26,939 bases of DNA, from positions 1 through 26,939 of the forward strand of contig MLAK01001122.1 in NCBI GenBank assembly GCA_001839685.1, read 5' to 3'. Numbering within the stretch: the first letter of the stretch is position 1; each line of letters starts with the position of its first letter. The notes below the pieces were generated by a model that worked only from the letters and a program-made list of their open reading frames with translations, ran no database searches and was not told the DNA's origin. Below, one piece after another: positions 18,565 to 25,985 of this stretch. The DNA comes from Tritrichomonas foetus. Its lineage: Eukaryota; Parabasalia; Tritrichomonadida; Tritrichomonadidae. Position numbers and translations under genes: made by a program.

Positions 18565-21500
18565 TCAAAAACGCTTTGGTGAGAGGCCGGCATGATCTTT
18601 ATCGCGTTTTCCAAAGGATAAGACGAGAACGAGGGCAATGATGAATGCTCCAACAGCAACAAATCCTTCTGGACCAAGCAAAATTAGAATTGTTACTAGA
18701 AATCCAATGAAGTATGGTGATGGCGAATAAGTTGGAGGTCCTTCGATTTTTTCTACTTGCTGCTGTTGTTGACTAGGCTCATCCTTTTGGTAGACACCTG
18801 GAGTGTATTGCATTCTTGGTTGTGGAGCATGAACTGTACCTGGTCCTTGTCGATTCATTTGTTGGTAAGGCATATCAGGAGCAGGTCTCCTGTTTACTGG
18901 GGGAAGTGGCGGTTTTCCTGGAATTGATTGTTGTTGAAGTGCTTGTTGCTGTTGCATTAATTGCATTTGCTGAATCCTGTTTAAGGATGCAATCTGTTGT
19001 TGCTTTTGCATGATAATTTGTTGTTTTTGCATTTGGGCTTGCCTCATCATCTGGATTTGCTGAGGGGAAAGTTGTGATTGCGTCTTTGGCTGTTCTTGCA
19101 TAATAATCATTTGAGGTTGTCCTTGTTGACCTGGCTGCGGTGGTGGTGAATGTGAACGTTCAGCCGGCTGTTGTTGTTGTTGTTGAGCTTGTTGGACAGG
19201 CTGTTGTGGCTGTGACTTTTCTTGTGGTTTAGGTGGCTCTTGCTTAGGTTCAGGGTTTTGCTCAACTTTTGGTGGTTCTTGCTCAGCTTTGGGAGGTTCT
19301 TGTTGTTGAGTTGGTTGTTGTGGTTGTGGCTGGAGATCGGCATTGGAGAGTGGACTTTGTGAAGCAACGAAGGAATCGAATGATGGAAAAGCACCAGAAT
19401 CAAAGTTTCCATTCATTTTTACAAAGTTGCCACTATTTAAGTCAACAGGGGAATTGAAGCCTCCAGCGAAAGAATCAAAGTTAGCAGATGGATTTAATTC
19501 ACCTGGTTTTGCAAAGTTAGAACCACTATTCAACGCAAATGAGTCCAATCCATTAGATGATGCAAGATCAGCTTCTTTTGGTGAAACAAAATTCTTTTGT
19601 TGGTCATTGGATTCATTCTTAGCTTTGTTTAAGTTTTCAGAGAAAGTGTCAAAACCAGCACCAGAATTTAATGCTGCTGAATCGAATCCATTTCCAGCAA
19701 ATGAATCAAATCCATTAGATCCTGCTGCGAATGAATCAAATCCATTGCTACCTTTGAAACTATCAAAACCACCTTTAAAGCTGTCAAGGCCACCTCCCTG
19801 GAAACTATCGAATCCTTTGGCAGATGCTAGGTCAGCTCCTCCTGGTGAAACAAACTGTTTCTGTTGTGGCGGTTGTTGTTGAGGTTGTTGTTCTTTAGCT
19901 TTGTTTAAGTTCTCTGAAAATGTATCAAATCCAGCTCCAGTATTCAATGCTGCTGAATCGAATCCATTTCCAGCAAATGAATCAAATCCACTGGCTCCTG
20001 CTGCGAAAGAATCAAAACCATTTGAACCTGCTGCAAATGAATCAAATCCATTGCCGCCACCACCAAAAGTGTCAAATCCGCGTGCTGATGCCAAATCTGC
20101 ACCACCTGGTGAAACAAACTGTTTCTGTTGTGGCTGCTGTTGCTGTTGTTGTTGTTGTTGTTTGGCTTTATTTAATTCTTCAGAAAAAGTGTCAAAACCA
20201 ACCCCTGAGTTTCCAGCTGCAAAAGAGTCAAAACTCATTGGTGATTTGAATGAATCGAAATTAGAAGCGGAGCTAAAGGCATCATTTGGTGAGAGCTGTT
20301 TTTGAGGAGCACCAGCAAATGAATCATTTGCAAAGGAATCAAAACTGGATGGCATATCTTGAAATCCAGAGATTGCAAAAGAATCGAAGTTTCCTTGCTG
20401 CTGTTGTTGCTTACCTTGTTGTGCTTGAAGTTGTGCATTTCGACTGTTAACAAATGAATCAAAATTAGTTGCAGAATTAAGTGAAGCTGAATCAAAGCCA
20501 TTGGAAGCAAATTGACCGAAACCACTATTAAATTGGTCAAAATTAGTTGCAGAATTTAAGGCGGCAGAATCGAAGTTTCCGAAAGCAGACTTTTGTCCAA
20601 AAGTATCAAAGTTTCCTCCACCAAAAGTATCGAAATTAGTTGCTGAATTTAAGTTGGCCGAATTCATGTTGAAATTTCCTTGTCTTTGATTTGGATTGAA
20701 ACCATTTGTTGAAAATGTGTCGAAGCTTCCTGTTGATCCATCTGTTGAGAATGGCATAGCCATTGATCCAAAAGTGTCACCTGCTCCCATTGGCATCTGT
20801 CGAGCTTGTTGAAGGCTCTGATTTGTTGAGAAACGTCCAGTGGCGAAGGAAAGCATCGAGTTATTTGTTTCACGATTTCCTTGAAGAGCTGCTTTTGGTC
20901 CAGCTCGAATTATATCTGCTAGAACTTCTTTTCTGTTCATATTTTCTGCTTTTTTGATGAAAGGATGCTGGAGAAGCTGTTGGATAGTCCATCTAGAGTG
21001 TTCATCTGTGACGCAACAATGTGACACGAAATCCTTAAATTCAGCACTATGCATACCATTGAAACGATAACCAGGGAAACCTTTTGTAACAATTTCTAAC
21101 ATCGCTTTAGTTGGAGCCAATTCGACGTAAGGTGGTGCACCTTCAGATAACTCAACTGCGGTGATACCAACACTCCAAAGATCAGCTGAAAAGCTATATG
21201 AAGTGCCATTAATGACTTCTGGAGCCATCCAATAGGGCGTTCCAACAATTGTGACAGTATGGATTGTGCCGGTTTTTTCAAAGCGGCGGGAAACACCAAA
21301 ATCGGCGATTTTGATTTCGCCTGATGAAGTGAGAAGAATGTTGGCCGCTTTGATGTCACGATGGACAATTCGGAATCTTGTGTGGATGAGTTGGAGGCCT
21401 TGGAGAAGGTCATGCATGACAATCGATATTTGGTCTTCTGTAAGAACCTGTTCACGAACGTCTAAAATATCTCGGAGGGAACCACAATCGCAATATTCCA

Positions 21501-21855
21501 TAAGAATCATCATCGACTTTTCATACTGGACACTACCGTAATAATGAACTGTATATGCTGAATCGACTTCGTGCATGAGCTGGATCTCGTGTTCGATTTC
21601 GCTTCGAGTATTTGGATTGTCGACTAGATTTGGGTTAACTAATTTTCCGGCAAGAACTAACTGTGATGGGATATGCAACACCTTGCAGACTGTGCCAAAA
21701 CCGCCTTTTCCAATAACCTGGAGCTTCTGAAAAACATCTTTGGCATCAAATCCAGGATCAAACTGCCATTGCAAATCTTTATCTAAGTGAAGCGCGTGAG
21801 TAACCTCCATTGGTTTTGAAATTTCATTTTTTGGGCTAAAAAATCTGCGAATCAT
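18565..21855 (-). CDS. STE20-family kinase with FD(S/T)F repeats and C-terminal membrane hairpin
   Basis: A 1096-aa protein. Kinase domain 43-300: glycine loop GKGGFG (49-54), K71, HRD 165-167 then IKAANILL, DFG 185-187, GTPYWMAPEV (205-214) and DLWSVGITAVEL, which together mark the STE20 germinal-centre/MST group; all catalytic residues are present. Residues about 350-860 carry about twenty FDSF/FDTF motifs and three copies of a larger module (GFDTFSENLNKAK, poly-Gln, FVSPGGADLASA). A Gln/Pro-rich stretch follows (about 860-1040). The last about 49 residues hold two hydrophobic segments split by GPEG (about 1048-1081) and a basic end. A kinase anchored in a membrane by its tail, with a long repeat linker, is unusual. 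FDxF-type repeats resemble clathrin-adaptor binding motifs, so a vesicle-coat substrate or partner is possible (inference only). Confidence 0.85.
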   Translation of the reverse strand: MIRRFFSPKNEISKPMEVTHALHLDKDLQWQFDPGFDAKDVFQKLQVIGKGGFGTVCKVLHIPSQLVLAGKLVNPNLVDNPNTRSEIEHEIQLMHEVDSAYTVHYYGSVQYEKSMMILMEYCDCGSLRDILDVREQVLTEDQISIVMHDLLQGLQLIHTRFRIVHRDIKAANILLTSSGEIKIADFGVSRRFEKTGTIHTVTIVGTPYWMAPEVINGTSYSFSADLWSVGITAVELSEGAPPYVELAPTKAMLEIVTKGFPGYRFNGMHSAEFKDFVSHCCVTDEHSRWTIQQLLQHPFIKKAENMNRKEVLADIIRAGPKAALQGNRETNNSMLSFATGRFSTNQSLQQARQMPMGAGDTFGSMAMPFSTDGSTGSFDTFSTNGFNPNQRQGNFNMNSANLNSATNFDTFGGGNFDTFGQKSAFGNFDSAALNSATNFDQFNSGFGQFASNGFDSASLNSATNFDSFVNSRNAQLQAQQGKQQQQQGNFDSFAISGFQDMPSSFDSFANDSFAGAPQKQLSPNDAFSSASNFDSFKSPMSFDSFAAGNSGVGFDTFSEELNKAKQQQQQQQQQPQQKQFVSPGGADLASARGFDTFGGGGNGFDSFAAGSNGFDSFAAGASGFDSFAGNGFDSAALNTGAGFDTFSENLNKAKEQQPQQQPPQQKQFVSPGGADLASAKGFDSFQGGGLDSFKGGFDSFKGSNGFDSFAAGSNGFDSFAGNGFDSAALNSGAGFDTFSENLNKAKNESNDQQKNFVSPKEADLASSNGLDSFALNSGSNFAKPGELNPSANFDSFAGGFNSPVDLNSGNFVKMNGNFDSGAFPSFDSFVASQSPLSNADLQPQPQQPTQQQEPPKAEQEPPKVEQNPEPKQEPPKPQEKSQPQQPVQQAQQQQQQPAERSHSPPPQPGQQGQPQMIIMQEQPKTQSQLSPQQIQMMRQAQMQKQQIIMQKQQQIASLNRIQQMQLMQQQQALQQQSIPGKPPLPPVNRRPAPDMPYQQMNRQGPGTVHAPQPRMQYTPGVYQKDEPSQQQQQVEKIEGPPTYSPSPYFIGFLVTILILLGPEGFVAVGAFIIALVLVLSFGKRDKDHAGLSPKRF

Positions 21856-22174
21856 AGTAGTTTTCTATATCGAGAAAATATATATTTTTTATAGAAATTG
21901 AATACTTTGTTCACACTCTTATTAGTATAAAAAAATTTTTTTTTGGTATATTATTATCCATATTTTCTGGATTTTTTCTCATTCACTAGATCAAGAGAGT
22001 TTTGATATACTCGTTACTTCATTATAAACTTTATTCTTGAAAAGATTTCTTTGAAAAATTGCATTAAAAAAAATATGTCACTCTAACAAAATATTAACAA
22101 ATCAATTGACGTAATCGATGTAAACATATCAATTTGTAACGGTTATGTTTAAAATTCCTCCTCACTGACCATAA
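21856..22174. promoter_or_regulatory. Divergent intergenic region, STE20 kinase / Rab
   Basis: 319 bp of AT-rich DNA. The Rab side has AACGGTTAT and TCACTG (see next entry). The kinase side shows no clear initiator. Confidence 0.45.
22138..22167 (+). promoter_or_regulatory. Rab core promoter: M3 motif and initiator
   Basis: AACGGTTAT (22138-22146) matches the M3 consensus, as I recall it, at all nine positions. TCACTG (22162-22167) matches the initiator; its +1 A (22164) is 11 nt before the ATG. Confidence 0.6.
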
Positions 22175-22753
22175 ATGAAAGTTGTCCTTGTTGGCGATAC
22201 ACAAGTCGGAAAAACATGTATCTTAGGTCGTCTTACCACAGGTACATTCCGCGCATCAAGCCCAGCCACCGTCGGCGCTGCTTTCCAGAATCATGTTATG
22301 ACAACGAGCAAAGGTGTCGTAACAATGCAAATCTGGGATACAGCAGGACAAGAAAAATATCGTGCTCTTGCTCCAATGTACTACCGCTCTGCTCAAGTTG
22401 CTATCCTCTTTTTCGATCTCACAAATCTTGAATCATTCAGATCCCTCGATCAATGGGCGAACGAACTCGAAGAAAAAACAACAGGCGAGTTGAGGCTATT
22501 TTTAGTCGGCAACAAGTGCGATCTTGAAGCCGAACGAAAAGTCAAACGTGAAGAAGCAGAAGAATTCGGATTTCAACACGGAGCTATTGAATACGTTGAA
22601 ACTTCAGCCAAGACAGGCGCTGGTGTTGTTGAACTCTTCACAAAGGTTGCGGAAACATCAGATACTGTTAGCGGACAAGAAAATGAAAATCAAAATCCAA
22701 AGGTTGTTGATACACGTACTCAATCTGCCGGTAAAAAACCAGGATGCTGCTAA
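22175..22753 (+). CDS. Rab GTPase, Rab5-like
   Basis: A 192-aa protein, usual Rab length. G1 GDTQVGKT (7-14), switch-1 Thr in ATVGAAF (T32), G3 WDTAGQEKY (54-62), G4 NKCD (113-116), G5 ETSAK (142-146), and a C-terminal CC for double geranylgeranylation after a basic stretch. ALAPMYYRSAQVAI and the GAAF segment resemble Rab5, the early-endosome Rab that recruits CORVET (which contains VPS16). All nucleotide-binding residues are intact, so it should cycle normally. The N-terminus is short: the protein starts almost at strand beta-1. Codons are more GC-rich than in neighbours, suggesting good expression. The stop runs into TAAAC, including a TAAA signal. Rab5 subfamily is probable, not proven; trichomonads have large Rab families. 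Confidence 0.9.
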   Translation: MKVVLVGDTQVGKTCILGRLTTGTFRASSPATVGAAFQNHVMTTSKGVVTMQIWDTAGQEKYRALAPMYYRSAQVAILFFDLTNLESFRSLDQWANELEEKTTGELRLFLVGNKCDLEAERKVKREEAEEFGFQHGAIEYVETSAKTGAGVVELFTKVAETSDTVSGQENENQNPKVVDTRTQSAGKKPGCC

Positions 22754-22938
22754 ACAACTTTTTCTTTCTGCTTAAAATAAGTGAATACCCAAATATTTCA
22801 TTATTCGATTTTTTTATTCACAAAATATATTTTGCGGTTTTTGTGTTATTTTCTGCCTTAAAAACCAAAATTTGATGGTTTTTGTCGATCGAAATGAGCG
22901 AAAATGAAATAAATACCAAAAAATGCTCAGTAGAAGAA

Positions 22939-23160
22939 TCATATATCAGCTATTTTTGTATATTTAGATTTTATCTCAATGTTTTTATCTGAATAATGAA
23001 ATATGAAGTATAATATTAAAAGAATAACAAGATAAATCAAATATAGTCTAAAATAGTTTTGAATAAGAAATTGACCTATTCCGTAACAATATTCACCTGC
23101 TTTTTGAATCATTGAATAGGTTTTACATAATTCCCTATCAAAAATTCTTTTAAAAAACAT
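22939..23160 (-). CDS. Possible small single-span membrane protein
   Basis: 73 codons from an ATG at 23160. The product has a charged N-terminal part (KRIFDRELCKTYS), a hydrophobic helix of about 19 residues (LYLIYLVILLILYFIFHYS, about 39-57) and a Lys-rich tail. The pattern suits a tail-anchored protein of ER or mitosome-like organelle membranes, but no family is recognised. AGCGGTTAT (23266-23274), a full M3 match on the + strand, lies 106 nt upstream. The ORF could be chance in AT-rich DNA. Confidence 0.35.
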   Translation of the reverse strand: MFFKRIFDRELCKTYSMIQKAGEYCYGIGQFLIQNYFRLYLIYLVILLILYFIFHYSDKNIEIKSKYTKIADI

Positions 23161-23478
23161 AGTATTCTTTGAATTTTTAAAGAGATTAATTTTAAAAAGT
23201 TGTTAATAATTGTCTTATCTTGAGTCAAATACTATATTGATATTGACCTATCAAATCATCATATTAGCGGTTATTTGATAACCTAATGAATTGATCATCG
23301 AGAATGATACCACTTTTTTCTGCTCAATAAATCGTAATATATTATAAATAAATTTTCATTTATTGGTATAATCAATTAAAAATCGATTTACTAAAATAAT
23401 TCATGAGATATTATACATAAAAAAAATAGACATAACGATCAAAGTTGTGCACAAAAAGTTGATTCATATACAATTCAA
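23161..23478. promoter_or_regulatory. Intergenic upstream of the PAH-domain gene
   Basis: AGCGGTTAT at 23266-23274, AACGA at 23434-23438 and an initiator TCATAT at 23464-23469 whose +1 A (23466) is 13 nt before the ATG. The rest is AT-rich with no gene seen. Confidence 0.45.
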
Positions 23479-25257
23479 ATGGCTTCTAAGGAAAGCCATA
23501 TATCTCAATTGTCACAAGAAATAAAAGCATATTTAGGTAATCATCCTGATAAAATAGAAGAATATGAAAATATATTGCAAAAATTTTCCTCAAATAACGA
23601 AAATTCTTCAATTCTTATTAATAAATTGATCGCTTTGTTTCAAGGCAATCACACCATCGTAAAAAAGATCACAGATGGATTAAAAACCTCTTCACCTGAA
23701 GCAGCAGCAATTTCCAGTTATTTCAAGATGGAAAAATATATTCAAACATTTTTCCTTGGAAATGGAAAAAATCAAGTTTCTAATATCAAAGTAGAACTAT
23801 ATAGATACATGTCTACAATTGTACTTCTCACTATTCAGGAATTTCTTCCATCTTCGTTTTTAAATATAAAACTCAAAAGTATTCAAAATTTGGTTACCAC
23901 TGCATTCATTCAAAAAATCAATGAATATATGCAGCAAATTGTTCCTATTATGCACTCTGTGCGTGTTGCTTTATGTGATATTTATCTAACCGATAGAACC
24001 ACAAGTAGAAACAAATTTTTCATGAAATCTTCGGTTAAAGCATCAACTCCTATGAAGTTAATAGTAATGGCACATTTGCAACTCACTGACCAAGCACAAA
24101 TTTCTAGCTTTGTGAAATGCCTTTCACTTTTCGGATTTGGATTTTTAAACGATGAGCTCACTTCTAAATGGCTCACAGAAATAGATCCAATAATTGGTGA
24201 CTTTTTCGGATTCTGCCCAGATTTTAATGATCAATATAAGTTTCATCCATCAAGGATTTATGCGCAAATCACCGAATCTGAGTTAACAGAAGATCAAATT
24301 CAATGGTTATTTGGTCAACAATTAATGACTGCTATCATGAGAATGCCATCAATGCATGGTGATAACATTTTCATATCTGCTGCAAGCTCCGAGAGAAAAT
24401 CATTCACAAAAAAGCATCTCAATCAAATTGAACCTTCAATCCCTGATCTCAAAAGTGTTACTTTTTATCACTCAATGAAAATCATAATTAATCATATACG
24501 AAAAGGCTCACCTTTAACTGGGATAGAAGAGTCCCTAAAGGCTATATACGGTAATTTAGCACCAAACTTGGATGCAATAGAAAAAAACGTTCAATTTCTT
24601 TTGAAATTTTATGAAAGATGTAAATCATTTGGTGGCAGAGCTAAAAAAGAATTTCATTTTCTGACTAAGCAAAAATTAGAAACAATTGATATAAATTCGA
24701 AAGAATGGCGTGTCATTTATTGGCCAATTATTCAAAAATCATTTTTGACACGCGGAATAATTTTAAACGGCTTTCATTCAAAACCTTTATCCAAAAAGTT
24801 AGAAATGGCCGTTTATTATTTCGTGAATTCATTTGTAAAGCACTTTAAGTCGATTCAAGAATCCTATCAGTTATTTAACCAAATAATGCAATCGGGTGGC
24901 ACTTTTTACTGCCTAGAAAGCGTCCCTTTAGCGATTATTTATTTCATGGAAATTTCGAAAATGATTCAAGAAATGATGCCGATTACCAAAAAAGAACTAG
25001 AATCTATATCTAATTTATTATTTAATGAAGAACCGCCACTTAAGAAATATTCAGGAAAATTTATCTCTCAGATAGATATCCCTGCTTTGAATTTTGTGCA
25101 ATGTTTAGGAAAACTTCAGAATTGTGAAATTGGAATTGTGGATAACCTTTCTGAAATTATTGGTGCTTTTGATAATGAATACTATTACAAAATTGATATC
25201 TCTAAGGAATGTATTCATATCGAAGCCTCATACAATTTGCTATGTCATATAAAATAA
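23479..25257 (+). CDS. Protein with N-terminal PAH (Sin3-type) domain, otherwise unknown
   Basis: A 592-aa protein. Residues 8-69 fit a paired amphipathic helix domain: YLGNHPDKIEEYENILQKF followed by LINKLIALFQGNHTIVKKI corresponds to the Sin3 pattern of helix, short linker, LF-x-G-(H/N)-x-x-(L/I). PAH domains bind short helices of transcriptional repressors, and Sin3 scaffolds histone deacetylases. Only one PAH is seen; Sin3 proteins usually have three or four plus an HDAC-interaction domain, which I cannot find in the remaining 520 mostly helical residues. It could be a highly diverged Sin3 or a different PAH protein. A nuclear co-repressor role is inferred. No signal peptide or membrane helix. 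Initiator at 23464-23469; the stop reads into TAAAA. Confidence 0.7.
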   Translation: MASKESHISQLSQEIKAYLGNHPDKIEEYENILQKFSSNNENSSILINKLIALFQGNHTIVKKITDGLKTSSPEAAAISSYFKMEKYIQTFFLGNGKNQVSNIKVELYRYMSTIVLLTIQEFLPSSFLNIKLKSIQNLVTTAFIQKINEYMQQIVPIMHSVRVALCDIYLTDRTTSRNKFFMKSSVKASTPMKLIVMAHLQLTDQAQISSFVKCLSLFGFGFLNDELTSKWLTEIDPIIGDFFGFCPDFNDQYKFHPSRIYAQITESELTEDQIQWLFGQQLMTAIMRMPSMHGDNIFISAASSERKSFTKKHLNQIEPSIPDLKSVTFYHSMKIIINHIRKGSPLTGIEESLKAIYGNLAPNLDAIEKNVQFLLKFYERCKSFGGRAKKEFHFLTKQKLETIDINSKEWRVIYWPIIQKSFLTRGIILNGFHSKPLSKKLEMAVYYFVNSFVKHFKSIQESYQLFNQIMQSGGTFYCLESVPLAIIYFMEISKMIQEMMPITKKELESISNLLFNEEPPLKKYSGKFISQIDIPALNFVQCLGKLQNCEIGIVDNLSEIIGAFDNEYYYKIDISKECIHIEASYNLLCHIK

Positions 25258-25509
25258 AATCTCCGGAATTTTTTCCTGTTTTTCTTTTATTTTCCTTCTT
25301 CAATAATTTCCAAATCTATGAAAAGATATGAATGTAAAAGCAAATGGAAAGATATTGAGATATCTATAGTAATGCTCATCTAAATATTATAACAATTACA
25401 CAATTATCGATAAAGCATGTTCAATCAACTTTGATTCAAGTGATTGGAACTTTTTCAATCAAACCACAAAAACTCAACACAATTTAGATTTTCAATTTAT
25501 CATAATTAA
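25258..25509. other. 3' flank of the PAH gene
   Basis: AT-rich. GGAACTTTTTCAATC at about 25446 repeats the AACTTTTT string seen near other starts. No gene. Confidence 0.3.
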
Positions 25510-25802
25510 GAGCTCAAAACAGCTTTTCTGATAATAAATCTGTTTCTCGCCAATCTGTTTATTATTACTCTATTTATGAAAATTATCAGAAAAGTTCCAT
25601 CTCTCATCGAGATTTGTCGTCAAGGAGTCTGTCTTAGCAGCCTAACCAGACCAGTGTCAGCTGTATCTGCATTTATTGATGGGAGTATTTGCCGAATTTT
25701 GATTGATGACATTGGACATTTACAAATGTTGGTGATTTCTTTAACAGATTTTGCTAACGGGAGATAAGATAGATCGTTTGTGAATGATATGTAATCGAGT
25801 GA
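25510..25802. other. Less AT-rich island with open frames on both strands
   Basis: By eye this stretch is richer in GC than its flanks. A 63-codon + ORF (25576-25767, SLTRPVSAVSAFIDG) overlaps a minus-strand frame that reads SVKEITNICKCPMSS, then INADTADTGLVRLLRQTP, a TGA, and then RQISMRDGTF down to about 25510. Both look protein-like; the minus frame lacks an initial ATG and has the stop, so it may be a relic. A perfect 13-bp inverted repeat (25523-25535 with 25582-25594) lies at the left part. Possibly part of a dispersed repeat or a structured RNA. Unknown. Confidence 0.35.
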
Positions 25803-25985
25803 TCATGCATCCATGAGTTCCTGTTGTCTAGTCGAAATCCCAATAACTAAAAATTGGCGCGTTTTTGTCGATAAATTGTCTCTCAAAATCCGACGGTTGG
25901 AAAAATTTTTGGCGACCGTTTATGTGCAACTTTTTTGAAAATATGCCACATTCATATCAAATTTTTACATATTAAAAAAAACTCT
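25803..25985. promoter_or_regulatory. Upstream region of the pseudokinase
   Basis: M3-like GACGGTT (25892-25898) and GACCGTTT (25914-25921), an AACTTTTTTG (about 25928) and an initiator-like TCATAT (25952-25957) lie before the ATG at 25986. The leader would be 32 nt, longer than for the other genes here. Confidence 0.4.

Noticed and set aside
19107..20305. Long Leu/His-, Asn/Pro- or Cys-rich ORFs in other frames of the kinase tail
   Set aside because: They are frame shadows of the repetitive Gln/Gly/FDSF coding sequence.
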